A stretch of 64,000 nucleotides of DNA, taken from positions 186,001 to 250,000 of the forward strand of contig CACELG010000001.1 of the NCBI GenBank assembly GCA_902560315.1. Direction: 5' to 3'. The DNA is from an uncultured SAR86 cluster bacterium. Lineage in GTDB: Bacteria > Pseudomonadota > Gammaproteobacteria > Magnimaribacterales > D2472. Below, in pieces: positions 9,458-18,340 of the stretch. The notes under the pieces are model-generated. The model was not told the origin of the DNA and made no database searches. It saw only the letters and a list, made by a program, of their open reading frames with translations. Position numbers and translations under genes: made by a program. Numbering within the stretch: position 1 is the stretch's first letter; each line of letters begins with the position of its first letter.

Positions 9458-10148
9458 TTCTTTTGAATCCATACCAAATATACATAACACATAAAACTAT
9501 AAACATTAAAAACCATTGTGCAGAATAACCATAATGTTTTATTGGTGTCATATTTGTTGGGTTAATTTTAATATATTCAAGACTATTTCTGCTTATTGGA
9601 TCTGCTAATAGAATAAATGGATATATTAGATCACTATATTCTTTTGAAATTACTTCTAAATTTTTGGTTTGTGAAACTTTTGGCCATACATCTGTAACAA
9701 GTTCATCTGAAAGGATGAGACCTAGCTCAGGAGACTCTAAGATTCCACTAACTCTTTCATTTGAATTTATCAGATCAATATTTGGAAGGACTTCTATGTT
9801 TCTATTTCTTGGTATCCAGCCCCTGTCGATAAGAATAATCTCATTAGTATTTATTAGTTTAAAGGGTGTTAAAACTTTGTATCCGGCAATGCCTTTTCTA
9901 ATAACATTATCGATTAATAATTGATTAGAGCCGTCCCATGATCCTTCAACATAAACTCTGTCCCATTTTTTTGAATCTTTACTTATATATTCTGGACTTT
10001 TAAGTGAATTTTTTTCAAACTCATCTAATAAGACTGTCTTTGCTTGCCCTCTATCAATCTGCCATAGTCCTAAAGAAAAAAATAATACGGCAAAAAAAAC
10101 AAAAAATATTGTGATTTTTATTCCAGGATTAAATTTATTTTTTTTCAT
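9447..10148 (-). CDS. SURF1 family oxidase assembly protein
   Basis: Inner-membrane assembly factor for heme-copper oxidases, implicated in heme A insertion into subunit I. The 233 residues have the family layout: an N-terminal TM helix (ITIFFVFFAVLFFSLGLWQIDRG), a periplasmic domain, and a C-terminal TM helix (GYSAQWFLMFIVLCVMYIWYGF). LGLWQIDRGQAK, ILIDRGWIPR and the HYGYSAQWF block before the last helix are the recognisable SURF1 signatures. It lies between the twin-TM gene and the oxidase-linked unknown gene. Confidence 0.9.
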   Translation of the reverse strand: MKKNKFNPGIKITIFFVFFAVLFFSLGLWQIDRGQAKTVLLDEFEKNSLKSPEYISKDSKKWDRVYVEGSWDGSNQLLIDNVIRKGIAGYKVLTPFKLINTNEIILIDRGWIPRNRNIEVLPNIDLINSNERVSGILESPELGLILSDELVTDVWPKVSQTKNLEVISKEYSDLIYPFILLADPISRNSLEYIKINPTNMTPIKHYGYSAQWFLMFIVLCVMYIWYGFKRNEK

Positions 10149-10182
10149 ATCTATTGAAGTATATATGCTTTAAAATTTTAAT

Positions 10183-10401
10183 ATGATTACTACTTTAATT
10201 TATATAGTTTTACCATTATTGCTTCTTTCTCTTGCTGGCGGTCTTTTCTTTTTGCTTGTTGATAAAGGCGATACTGGAAGAAAAAGAACGGTTTACTTGC
10301 TTGGCCTTAGAGTTTTCTTTGCTGCAGTTTTAATCATATTAATTGCTATAGGGCTTTACACTGGTGAACTTGGAAATAGTGTTCCCTGGGAAGCTTCGTA
10401 A
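10183..10401 (+). CDS. Twin-transmembrane protein (DUF2909-like)
   Basis: 72-residue membrane protein with two hydrophobic helices (LIYIVLPLLLLSLAGGLFFLLV and VFFAAVLIILIAIGLYTG) joined by a short charged loop (DKGDTGRKRT). The shape and the loop match the small DUF2909-type proteins encoded beside coxC in other gammaproteobacteria. It is the only plus-strand gene inside the leftward oxidase cluster. It runs divergently from SURF1 and abuts the ctaE stop. It may help oxidase assembly or stability, but no function is established. Confidence 0.8.
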   Translation: MITTLIYIVLPLLLLSLAGGLFFLLVDKGDTGRKRTVYLLGLRVFFAAVLIILIAIGLYTGELGNSVPWEAS

Positions 10402-11316
10402 TTAAAGAATATATACAAACAAAAAAAGCATAACCCATACAACATCAACAAAATGCCAATACCATGAGGCTGCCTCAAATCCAAAGTGGTCATGTTCTTC
10501 AAAGTGGCCTGCAAAAACAGACCTGCCTAGCATAATTGCCAACATGAAACCTCCCATCATTACATGGAAGCCGTGAAAACCTGTTAACATGAAAAAAGTT
10601 GACCCATATATTCCAGAGTTTAACGTTAGACCATAATGAGCGTAAGCTTCGTAATATTCTGCAGCTTGTAATCCAACAAAAATTAAAGCTAAGAATACTG
10701 TTATTCCTAAAAAAGTGTTAAATCTTTTCCTATTGCCTTTTTTTAGTCCGAGATGAGCTATGTGGACTGTTACAGATGAGCTTAAGAGCACAATCGTATT
10801 CCAAAGAGGTAACCACTTTAGAGCATGGTCCCATCCTGGCCATGCCATACTCTTATCAGCCAAATCATACTCAGTTCCTTGGTCTGGAGTTGTCATAACA
10901 GGCCATGAAGACTCAAAAGCAGGCCATAGCTCAATAGCAGAAATGTAAGCACCTTTTGAACCTTCACCTGCTAACCACGGAACGGCTAAGGTTCTTACAT
11001 AAAATAAAGCTCCGAAAAATGCTGCGAAAAACATGACTTCAGAAAAAATGAACCAAGCCATACCATAAACATAAGATTGTTTTAATTGATTTGAATCTAA
11101 GCCTGCAAGGTGCTCTTTAATAACCTGTCTAAACCAAAAAAACATTGTTAAAAAAAGACATCCAAAACCGAAATACAATATGTAAACTGAGTTACTAGAA
11201 GGATCGTCTAAGTTATTTATTGTGCTAGAGGCACCCATTACGAGCAGAAATAAGGAGACCGCCATAAATATGGGAAACCTGCTTTGATCAGGTACGTAGT
11301 AACTTCCTCCACTCAT
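10402..11316 (-). CDS. ctaE: Cytochrome c oxidase subunit III
   Basis: Membrane subunit of the aa3-type oxidase that stabilises the catalytic core and proton uptake. The 304 residues have seven TM segments. MAWFIFSEVMFFAAFFGALF carries the conserved glutamate. The long middle insert (GSKGAYISAIELWPAFESSWP) matches gammaproteobacterial subunit III. FHGFHVMMGGFML and SWYWHFVDVVWVMLF are the classic C-terminal signatures. It is followed by ctaG and subunit I in the usual order. Synonym coxC. Confidence 0.96.
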   Translation of the reverse strand: MSGGSYYVPDQSRFPIFMAVSLFLLVMGASSTINNLDDPSSNSVYILYFGFGCLFLTMFFWFRQVIKEHLAGLDSNQLKQSYVYGMAWFIFSEVMFFAAFFGALFYVRTLAVPWLAGEGSKGAYISAIELWPAFESSWPVMTTPDQGTEYDLADKSMAWPGWDHALKWLPLWNTIVLLSSSVTVHIAHLGLKKGNRKRFNTFLGITVFLALIFVGLQAAEYYEAYAHYGLTLNSGIYGSTFFMLTGFHGFHVMMGGFMLAIMLGRSVFAGHFEEHDHFGFEAASWYWHFVDVVWVMLFLFVYIL

Positions 11317-11323
11317 TTCCTGC

Positions 11324-11881
11324 TTACTCCGCTGCCATTTGGTGATGTGCTAAAACTTCATCATTATAGTCAGTAATATCAAAAATTGTGTATGACAAAA
11401 TTATATTTTTTATGTTCGATGGAAGTTCATTTGAAACTAATAATTTAACTGGAAGAAGAGCTTCTTCACCAGGCATTAGTTCTTGTTGCTCGAAACAAAA
11501 ACATTCTAGCTTTTTTAAATGTGCTGCAGCGTTTGATGGGGCAACACTTGGAACTGCCTGAGCAGTCATTTTTCTATTTGTTGTATTTTTTACATAGAAA
11601 GTAGCGCCATGATATTTACCAGTTTCAATTTTCATTACTTGCTCTGAAGGTTTAAAAGTCCAGGGCATGTTTTCGTTATTAGTAGATATAAACTGAATAG
11701 CAATAGTTCTTCCATCATCCGTGATAAGGTCTTCTGAATACTCTGATTGAAAAACTTTTCCGTTAATGCCAGTTACTTCACAAAAGACATCATACAAAGG
11801 CACAAGCGCAAAACCAAAAGCAAACATTAATGGAACAGCAACTACTAATTTAATTAATGTTTTCTTAGCACCTTTTTTCAT
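11324..11881 (-). CDS. ctaG: Cytochrome c oxidase assembly protein CtaG/Cox11
   Basis: Copper chaperone that delivers copper to the Cu-B site of subunit I. 185 residues. One N-terminal TM helix (LIKLVVAVPLMFAFGFALVPLYDVFCEVTG) carries a conserved cysteine. The periplasmic beta domain has the diagnostic ECFCFEQQELMPGEE motif whose CxC binds copper. The FxPSNAAAHLKK segment before it is also conserved. Its start codon overlaps the subunit I stop. The order ctaC-ctaD-ctaG-ctaE is the Pseudomonas-like arrangement. Confidence 0.94.
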   Translation of the reverse strand: MKKGAKKTLIKLVVAVPLMFAFGFALVPLYDVFCEVTGINGKVFQSEYSEDLITDDGRTIAIQFISTNNENMPWTFKPSEQVMKIETGKYHGATFYVKNTTNRKMTAQAVPSVAPSNAAAHLKKLECFCFEQQELMPGEEALLPVKLLVSNELPSNIKNIILSYTIFDITDYNDEVLAHHQMAAE

Positions 11882-13464
11882 TAATCAACCTTCGGTGGTG
11901 TTGAGAAGGTGTGATAAGGAGCTGGAGAAGCTACTGTCCACTCAAGACCTTTTGCCCCTTCCCAAACTTGATCAGTTGCTTTTTTGCCACCCATCACAGT
12001 TTTAATAACAATAAATAAAAACAGCAGTTGTGAAAAACCAAATAAAAATGCTCCAACGCTCGAAACCATATTCCAATCAGCAAATATTAAAGAATAATCA
12101 GGATATCTTCTTGGCATTCCTGCTAAGCCAATAAAGTGTTGAGGAAAAAAGGTTACATTAACTCCGATAAATGACAACCAAAAGTGTAGTTTTCCCAATC
12201 TTTCGTCATACATATTGCCGCACCATTTTGGAATCCAATAATAAACAGCAGCCATAATAGAGAATATTGCTCCTGGCACAAGAACATAATGAAAGTGCGC
12301 AACAACAAAGTAAGTATCGTGATATTGAAAATCAGCCGGAACAATTGCAAGCATTAAACCAGACAATCCTCCGATTGTGAAAAGAACAACAAAAGAAATA
12401 GCGAATAACATAGGCGTTTCAAAAGTAAGCGAGCCTCTAAACATTGTTGCTACCCAATTAAAGACTTTTACGCCTGTTGGAACAGCTATCAACATGGTTG
12501 CCCACATAAAGAATATTTCTGCAGCTAAAGGCAGTCCAACTGTAAACATGTGATGTGCCCAAACTACAAAAGAGAGTATGGCAATTGAAAGCATTGCCCA
12601 GACCATTGATGAATATCCAAAGAGCTGTTTCCTAGAAAATGTTTCAATTATATGAGAAACAATACCAAAGGCGGGCAAAATCATTATATATACCTCTGGG
12701 TGACCAAAGAACCAAAATATATGCTGAAATAAAACTGGATCTCCGCCTCCAGCTGCATTAAAGAAACTTGTTCCAAAATGAATATCCATTAACATCATTG
12801 TTACAGCACCGGCAAGAACTGGCATCACTGCAATTAATAAATACGCGGTAATTAACCATGACCATACAAACAAAGGCATTTTCATTAAGTCTACGCCAGG
12901 AGCTCTCATATTCATAATAGTGACAACAACATTAATTGAGCCCATTATTGAAGATGCTCCCATTATATGAACAGAAAATATAAAAAAGGTAACACTTGGG
13001 GGAGCATAGGTTGTTGATAGTGGAGCGTAAAAAGTCCATCCAAAGTTTGGAGCTCCGCCCTCCATAAATAATGATGATAATAAAATAAAGAATGCAAAAG
13101 GCAGTATCCAGAAACTTAAATTATTCATTCTGGGTAAAGCCATATCAGGTGCTCCAATCATCATTGGAACTAACCAGTTTGCTAATCCAACAAAAGCAGG
13201 CATTACCCCTCCAAAAATCATTATCAGTCCATGCAGCGTAATCATTTGATTATAAAATTCAGGTTCAACTATTTGCATTCCAGGCTGGAAAAGCTCTGCT
13301 CTAATAACCATTGCCATTGCACCACCAATCAAGAACATGGCAAAACTAAACCATAAATAAAGAGTTCCTATATCCTTATGGTTTGTTGTATACAACCATC
13401 TTGTTATGCCCTTAGCAGGCCCATGATGATGGTCGTCATGATGATTTTCTATTACTGCGCTCAT
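11881..13464 (-). CDS. ctaD: Cytochrome c oxidase subunit I
   Basis: Catalytic heme-copper subunit that reduces O2 to water and pumps protons. 527 residues, twelve TM segments. Heme and copper ligands are visible: TLHGLIMIFGG, the FGHPEVYIMILPAFG motif with the His and the cross-linked Tyr, the VWAHHMFTVG histidine pair, and DTYFVVAHFHYVLVPG near the C-terminus. The K-channel region (ATMLIAVPTGVKVFNW) is intact, so this looks like an A-type aa3 enzyme. It lies 14 bases downstream of subunit II. Synonym coxA. Confidence 0.97.
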   Translation of the reverse strand: MSAVIENHHDDHHHGPAKGITRWLYTTNHKDIGTLYLWFSFAMFLIGGAMAMVIRAELFQPGMQIVEPEFYNQMITLHGLIMIFGGVMPAFVGLANWLVPMMIGAPDMALPRMNNLSFWILPFAFFILLSSLFMEGGAPNFGWTFYAPLSTTYAPPSVTFFIFSVHIMGASSIMGSINVVVTIMNMRAPGVDLMKMPLFVWSWLITAYLLIAVMPVLAGAVTMMLMDIHFGTSFFNAAGGGDPVLFQHIFWFFGHPEVYIMILPAFGIVSHIIETFSRKQLFGYSSMVWAMLSIAILSFVVWAHHMFTVGLPLAAEIFFMWATMLIAVPTGVKVFNWVATMFRGSLTFETPMLFAISFVVLFTIGGLSGLMLAIVPADFQYHDTYFVVAHFHYVLVPGAIFSIMAAVYYWIPKWCGNMYDERLGKLHFWLSFIGVNVTFFPQHFIGLAGMPRRYPDYSLIFADWNMVSSVGAFLFGFSQLLFLFIVIKTVMGGKKATDQVWEGAKGLEWTVASPAPYHTFSTPPKVD

Positions 13465-13478
13465 AATATTTTCCTATC

Positions 13479-14627
13479 TTAAATCTTTGGTTCTTTATAA
13501 TCTACGATGTCTTTTGGAATTACTATTTCTCCATCCCCTTTTTCTGCATTACCCCATGATTGTCTTGTGTATGTAATCACTGCCGCCAATTCAACTTCTG
13601 ATAAGTAACTAAAAGAATTCATGGCTGCACCCTGAACTCCTTCCATTAGGATTTCAATATTCCTATCCTTATTGTTCATAACAATATCACTACCGGCTAA
13701 AGCAGGGAATATTCCTGTGATTCCTTCTCCTGAAGTTTGATGACACGCAACACAGTTAACTTGATAGATGCCTTCGCCTCGCTCCATTAATTCTCCGGTT
13801 GTCCATTCTTTGGTAGTTAGCTCAGCAAGTTTTATTGCTTCTTGTTTCTTGCCATAGACCCAATCGTCATACTCAGACTGCTCGACTACTTTTACAACAA
13901 TAGGCATAAAGCCATGGTTTTTGCCACATAGTTCGGTGCATTTTCCTCTATAGATTCCTGGCTTGTCCACCACCGTCCATGCTGTATTCACAAATCCAGG
14001 TATGGCATCTTGTTTAATAGCGAATGCCGGCAACCACCATGAATGAATAACATCATTTGCAGTTATTAAGAATCTAATTTTTTTACCAGCAGGTATAACA
14101 ACCATTTCGTCAACTTCTTGTAAATAATTTTCGCCTTTTGGAACTAGGTTATAAATTTCATCGAGATCTGTTGAAAGATTAGAGAAAAAACTAACATCAT
14201 CTTCCAGGTAATTATACTGCCATTTCCATTGGTATCCTGTAACTTGAATATTTATATCTCCCGCTTCATCATCGTAAATCTTTACTAGTGTTTTAGAAGC
14301 TGGAACTGCCATCGCTATAAGAATAAGAAATGGTATTATGGTCCAAGCTATTTCAAGCTTGTGATTTTCATGAAATTTTGCAGGGACTGGATTTTTTTTC
14401 TTTGTATGTGCCCACATTGAGTAAAACATTACCCCAAAAACAAGAACACCGATTGCAACACATATCCAAAAAATTAACATGTGCAGTTCAAAAACTTCAT
14501 TGCTAATGTCGGTGCTTCCTCTAGTCATGTTTAGAGCAAACCAATCAGCTTTAATTAGCGGTGAAGCAACAAAAAATAAAAATATAGATATATTCTTCTT
14601 AGATAGATTAAAAAGTTTATAAATCAT
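13479..14627 (-). CDS. ctaC: Cytochrome c oxidase subunit II with fused cytochrome c domain
   Basis: Accepts electrons from cytochrome c and passes them to subunit I. 382 residues. There is a signal/TM start and two TM helices, then a cupredoxin domain. The Cu-A ligands are His195 (DVIHSWWLP) and GKCTELCGKNHGFM (Cys230, Glu232, Cys234, His238, Met241). A C-terminal extension carries a class I cytochrome c heme site CVACH (292-296) with a likely axial Met in MNSF, so subunit II is fused to its own heme domain. It is the first gene of the operon, downstream of a good promoter. Synonym coxB. Confidence 0.95.
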   Translation of the reverse strand: MIYKLFNLSKKNISIFLFFVASPLIKADWFALNMTRGSTDISNEVFELHMLIFWICVAIGVLVFGVMFYSMWAHTKKKNPVPAKFHENHKLEIAWTIIPFLILIAMAVPASKTLVKIYDDEAGDINIQVTGYQWKWQYNYLEDDVSFFSNLSTDLDEIYNLVPKGENYLQEVDEMVVIPAGKKIRFLITANDVIHSWWLPAFAIKQDAIPGFVNTAWTVVDKPGIYRGKCTELCGKNHGFMPIVVKVVEQSEYDDWVYGKKQEAIKLAELTTKEWTTGELMERGEGIYQVNCVACHQTSGEGITGIFPALAGSDIVMNNKDRNIEILMEGVQGAAMNSFSYLSEVELAAVITYTRQSWGNAEKGDGEIVIPKDIVDYKEPKI

Positions 14628-14678
14628 TATTCGCCCAAAAGTAAGTGTGCCTTTTATAATAAAAAATAGTTATATTAT

Positions 14679-14707
14679 ATTATAAGCTATTTATATAAAT
14701 ACAACAA
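14679..14707 (-). promoter_or_regulatory. Candidate promoter of the oxidase operon
   Basis: On the minus strand, TTGTTG (14707-14702) and a consensus TATAAT (14684-14679) are separated by exactly 17 bases. Transcription would start near 14672, about 45 bases before the ctaC ATG. It is the only obvious place to drive the leftward cluster from ctaC to sco. The intergenic region 14628-14765 holds nothing else I recognise. Confidence 0.55.
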
Positions 14708-14765
14708 AGCAAAAATACACATTTTTTATGCTAGGTATGATATATGTTTGGAACTTTAATTTCTA

Positions 14766-14975
14766 TTAGTTTTTGCTTCTGTTATTCTTGAAATCATCTA
14801 AGTTAATAACCTTAATTTCTTCATTATCAAGAGTGTTTTTTTCTTTAGGTCTTTTTTCAACAAAATCGCACTTTACACAATATATTTCATCATCAGAAGG
14901 GTTCAATGCAATAGTGTCTTGAGATTTACAATTTGGACATATAGCTCCTGCAATAAATTGGACAAATTTCTTCAT
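14766..14975 (-). CDS. YheV-family small zinc-ribbon protein
   Basis: 69-residue protein with two CxxC knuckles, FIAGAICPNCKSQDTIAL and IYCVKCDFVEKRP, which would bind one zinc ion. The opening KFVQFIAGAICPNC and the spacing match the YheV family of gammaproteobacteria (RNA-polymerase-like zinc ribbon, function unknown). The C-terminal tail is charged. It overlaps aroE by four bases and is the last gene of the leftward group purE-tsaC-hemF-aroE-yheV. In other gammaproteobacteria yheV-like genes sit elsewhere, so its place here says little about its job. Confidence 0.75.
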   Translation of the reverse strand: MKKFVQFIAGAICPNCKSQDTIALNPSDDEIYCVKCDFVEKRPKEKNTLDNEEIKVINLDDFKNNRSKN

Positions 14976-15787
14976 TCTCTTAGCTCTTCTAGATCCTTAA
15001 TAACTGTCAAAGCTTCAGGAAAAACATTAAACCATTTTTCAAATGAATGTGCAGCCTGGTAAACCAACATGCCAGTTCCATCAAAAACATTTTCTGATGT
15101 TTCTTTTGCCCACTTACAAAAAGGAGTAACAGTTAAAGAGTAATTTAAGTCATAAAAATAAGTTTTTGAGTTAACAGGCAAGTCGTTTATTGGCTTAAAA
15201 TTACCAGTCAATCCAGCCGAAGATCCATTTATCACCAAATCATATTTAGCATCACCACTATGGCCAGCTTTTATTGGGGCCATATTTGAAAATTTTCGTA
15301 TTAGCCTGTTTGCCTTTTCTTGAGTTCTATTAATTAGAGAGATTTCTTTGGGGCTACTCTTTGCAACTCTATATAAAATGCTTTCTATTGCTGCTCCAGC
15401 ACCAATTATTAAGATATTCTTATCTTCTAATTCAAAACCCCTATTATCTATATCATTTATAAACCCTATACCATCAGTAGAAGATAGAGAAAGTAAATTT
15501 CCATCCTTATAAATAGTATTTACAGCATTAATGTATTTTGCTTCTTCAGAAATATTGCCTTCGATCTTTGCAGCTCTTTTCTTATGAGGCAATGTTATAT
15601 TCAAACCTTTGGCGAGTTTGTCAGAAAAAAATTCTTTTATGAATTGATCAAAATCAACTTCATTAACTCTATAGGGTAGATATTCAATATTAATGTTTTC
15701 ATTTCTTGCAAACCTAGAATGTATAAAAGGAGATAGTGAGTGTTCTATTGGATCACCCAAAACTCCTAATCTGTATTTTTTAGACAT
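14972..15787 (-). CDS. aroE: Shikimate dehydrogenase
   Basis: NADPH-dependent reduction of 3-dehydroshikimate to shikimate in aromatic amino acid synthesis. 271 residues, the family length. The substrate-binding half has GDPIEHSLSPFIHSRF and GLNITLPHKKRA with the catalytic Lys. The cofactor half has the glycine-rich IIGAGAAIESILYRV, slightly degenerate in place of the usual GAGGA. The C-terminal GTGMLVYQAAHSFEKWF is typical. It overlaps hemF at its start. Placement beside hemF and tsaC is the common gammaproteobacterial arrangement. Confidence 0.94.
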   Translation of the reverse strand: MSKKYRLGVLGDPIEHSLSPFIHSRFARNENINIEYLPYRVNEVDFDQFIKEFFSDKLAKGLNITLPHKKRAAKIEGNISEEAKYINAVNTIYKDGNLLSLSSTDGIGFINDIDNRGFELEDKNILIIGAGAAIESILYRVAKSSPKEISLINRTQEKANRLIRKFSNMAPIKAGHSGDAKYDLVINGSSAGLTGNFKPINDLPVNSKTYFYDLNYSLTVTPFCKWAKETSENVFDGTGMLVYQAAHSFEKWFNVFPEALTVIKDLEELRE

Positions 15788-16685
15788 TCCAATCTCTATT
15801 AATGACTTTCAATAACTTTTTTTCTAGATCTTTATATTTTGGGCTTTTTTTGTAAGACCATTTTACATGTGATGGCAAAGAAGCCAATATTGATTCAATT
15901 CTTCCATTAGATTTTAGACCAAACGCAGTGCCTCTATCATAGATTAGATTAAATTCAGCATATCTCCCCCTTCTAACTAGCTGGAATTCTTTTTCTTCTT
16001 TGGTAAATTTAATTGATTTTCTTTTGTTTAATATACTCATATATGAATTGATATAAGAAGAAGCAACTGATTCAAGCATTTTTAAGCTGTTTTTGAGGCT
16101 CAAATCTGATAAATTGTCAAAAAATATGCCGCCAACACCCCTTCTTTCATTTCTGTGCGGTATAAAAAAGTATTCGTTGCAGTTTTCAGAGAACTGTTTA
16201 TAAAAACTACCGCTAAATGGCTCTAATGAAGCTTTCGCTTCTTTGTGCCAATTAACGATATCTTTTTCAAAGGGTATATATGGTGTTAAATCATATCCTC
16301 CACCAATCCACCAGTTATCAATTGCGCCTTTTTTATCCAAAATAGCAAATAAACGAACATTCATATGGCTTGAGGGTATATTAGGGTTTTTTGGATGAGA
16401 TATTACAGAAATGCCCATTGCATGATAGCCGTTTTTAATAGTTTTCTTTAAAGAGCTTGGAAGAGCAGAATCTGGTAATTGGTTTCCATATATTGAAGAA
16501 AAATTAACCGCGCAATTATCGAACAAGCTTCCGTTTGCAATAATGAAAGTTTTACCGCCCCCGCCTTCTTCTCTTTTCCATGAGTCATAACTTATTTCTG
16601 AGTTTTTTGATGTCTCTAAATTTTCAAATTCCTTACGTATTTGAGATTGGATATTCTTAAATGTATGTTCTAATTCTTTTATCAT
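15780..16685 (-). CDS. hemF: Oxygen-dependent coproporphyrinogen III oxidase
   Basis: Aerobic heme biosynthesis enzyme that decarboxylates two propionates of coproporphyrinogen III to give protoporphyrinogen IX. 301 residues. Conserved blocks are MNVRLFAI, WWIGGGYDLTPYIPFEKD, PHRNERRGVGGIFFDNL, and YAEFNLIYDRGTAFGLKSNGRIESILASLP near the C-terminus. It supplies heme for the nearby oxidase. One base separates it from tsaC, and it overlaps aroE by eight bases. It implies an oxygen-using lifestyle. Confidence 0.96.
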   Translation of the reverse strand: MIKELEHTFKNIQSQIRKEFENLETSKNSEISYDSWKREEGGGGKTFIIANGSLFDNCAVNFSSIYGNQLPDSALPSSLKKTIKNGYHAMGISVISHPKNPNIPSSHMNVRLFAILDKKGAIDNWWIGGGYDLTPYIPFEKDIVNWHKEAKASLEPFSGSFYKQFSENCNEYFFIPHRNERRGVGGIFFDNLSDLSLKNSLKMLESVASSYINSYMSILNKRKSIKFTKEEKEFQLVRRGRYAEFNLIYDRGTAFGLKSNGRIESILASLPSHVKWSYKKSPKYKDLEKKLLKVINRDWNV

Positions 16686-16686
16686 T

Positions 16687-17247
16687 CTATTCTCTAATAA
16701 TAGCCTTTGTTTCTAAATCAATTATCTTTGATGGGGAGGTGTTTTTACCAAGAGGCTCATCATAATATGCCAAATCTTCATATTCAAAAAAATTAATTAT
16801 ATCGATAGGATTATTCATATTTTTTTCTCCAGAGATATTTGCTGATGTAGATACCATGAAACCTGAAAATGCTTTTATTAATGTGTTTATAGGTAAGTGA
16901 TTACTTACTCTTATAGCTATTTTTCCACTTTCATTATGTAAATGTATTGGCAGTTTATTATTATATTTAATTAAAAAGGTGTATGCGCCTGGCCAGTATT
17001 TCATCAGATAATTTTGATCATCTATATTAATTTTCTGCAAATAGTTTTCAATAGCATCTAGTGACTCTACTAACAAAATAAAACTTTTATTTTTATTTCT
17101 TTTCTTTAATTTAAAAATTTTTTCAACAGCATCTTTATTAAAAGCATCGCAACCTATTCCCCAAATTGATTCTGTGGGATGAATTAAAGTTTTTCCGGAA
17201 TTAAGCCACTCTATAGCTGAGTCAAGATTTAATGAAACTTTATTCAA
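16687..17247 (-). CDS. tsaC: L-threonylcarbamoyladenylate synthase (Sua5/YrdC family)
   Basis: Makes threonylcarbamoyl-AMP from threonine, bicarbonate and ATP for the t6A modification at position 37 of tRNAs that read ANN codons. 186 residues, the short TsaC form without the Sua5 C-terminal domain. Recognisable parts are the SGKTLIHPTESIWGIGCDA start, KKRNKNKSFILLV, and FMVSTSANISGE. It starts one base before purE ends. The usual KRP-type RNA-binding residues are partly diverged, but the fold signature is clear. Confidence 0.88.
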   Translation of the reverse strand: MNKVSLNLDSAIEWLNSGKTLIHPTESIWGIGCDAFNKDAVEKIFKLKKRNKNKSFILLVESLDAIENYLQKINIDDQNYLMKYWPGAYTFLIKYNNKLPIHLHNESGKIAIRVSNHLPINTLIKAFSGFMVSTSANISGEKNMNNPIDIINFFEYEDLAYYDEPLGKNTSPSKIIDLETKAIIRE

Positions 17248-17748
17248 TTATGAGTTAAGTTTTTTATCTTTTTCTAAAACTTCTTTCCTCATATTTTCTT
17301 TGTACTCTACTAATTTTTTGGCTAAGTCTTCATTTCCTGTTGCAAGAATTTGAACTGCTAGAATTGCGCTATTTTTGGCACCGCTTTTTCCTACAGCAAC
17401 AGTAGCAACTGGAACGCCAGGTGGCATCATAGCCGTTGAGAGCAAAGAATCTATTCCACCCATACCACCAGATTCAATTGGGATGCCAATAACAGGCTTT
17501 GTTGAGTGCGCTGCTACTGCTCCAGCAAGGTGGGCTGCCATACCTGCTGCAGCAATAAATACTTTACAACCATTTTTTTCTGAATCTGAGATCAATTTCA
17601 TAACATCATGCGGAGTTCTATGTGCAGACATAACATTTTTAGTAAATTTAACTCCAAATGACTCTAAAATAGGGAAAATTGCCTCTACTACAGGCAAATC
17701 TGAGTCAGAACCCATTATTATTGCTACTTGAACTGTTTCGTTTGTCAT
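17248..17748 (-). CDS. purE: N5-carboxyaminoimidazole ribonucleotide mutase
   Basis: Class I PurE, which rearranges N5-CAIR to CAIR in purine synthesis. 166 residues. The active-site loops are all present: MGSDSDLPVVE, VMSAHRTPHDV with the catalytic His, and AAGMAAHLAGAVAAHSTKPVIGIP. The partner purK is not in this window; class I PurE normally needs it. It is the first gene of the leftward purE-tsaC-hemF-aroE-yheV run and is divergent from def, with 64 bases between them. Confidence 0.95.
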   Translation of the reverse strand: MTNETVQVAIIMGSDSDLPVVEAIFPILESFGVKFTKNVMSAHRTPHDVMKLISDSEKNGCKVFIAAAGMAAHLAGAVAAHSTKPVIGIPIESGGMGGIDSLLSTAMMPPGVPVATVAVGKSGAKNSAILAVQILATGNEDLAKKLVEYKENMRKEVLEKDKKLNS

Positions 17749-17812
17749 TTTTATATACTCTTAAATTGTTAACTGGATTATAATCTCGGAATTATAATAA
17801 AAAATACCAAAA

Positions 17813-18316
17813 ATGGCTAAAAAATTGAAAATTTTAATATTTCCTGACCCTAGATTACGAAAAGTTGCAAAAAAAGTAACAAAATTCGACAAAAGTCTAG
17901 AAAATTTAGCAAATGATATGCTAGAAACAATGTATATTGCCAATGGAATAGGTCTTGCTGCAACTCAAGTTGATCGTCATATTAGACTAATTGTGATGGA
18001 TTTATCAGAAGAACGAGATGATCCTAGAATTTTTATCAATCCAACATTCAAAGTACTTAAAAATCATAAATTATTTGAGTTTGAAGAGGGCTGCCTTTCA
18101 ATTCCCGGCTTTAATGAAACCATTGCTCGTCCTGATAAAATAGAGCTGACATGGCAAGATATTAAGGGCAATCAGCATATAGACAATCCTGAGGGGCTTT
18201 TAACTGTATGTATTCAACACGAAATCGATCATTTAGATGGAAGATTAATGGTTGACTATATTAGCTCACTCAAAAGAGATCGAATAAGAAGTAAGCTTTT
18301 AAAAGAAAATAAATGA
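17813..18316 (+). CDS. def: Peptide deformylase
   Basis: Metalloenzyme that removes the formyl group from the N-terminal Met of new proteins. 167 residues. The three family motifs are intact: NGIGLAATQVD, EEGCLSIPG with the metal-binding Cys, and QHEIDHLDGRLMVD with the HExxH-type metal site (HEIDH). It starts the def-fmt pair, which links formylation and deformylation of initiator Met. The gap to fmt is 24 bases. Confidence 0.96.
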   Translation: MAKKLKILIFPDPRLRKVAKKVTKFDKSLENLANDMLETMYIANGIGLAATQVDRHIRLIVMDLSEERDDPRIFINPTFKVLKNHKLFEFEEGCLSIPGFNETIARPDKIELTWQDIKGNQHIDNPEGLLTVCIQHEIDHLDGRLMVDYISSLKRDRIRSKLLKENK

Positions 18317-18340
18317 AATTACAGGTAATTAAACGAAATT

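Noticed and set aside
17375-17731. 118-aa plus-strand ORF opposite purE
   Set aside because: Antisense shadow of conserved purE residues.
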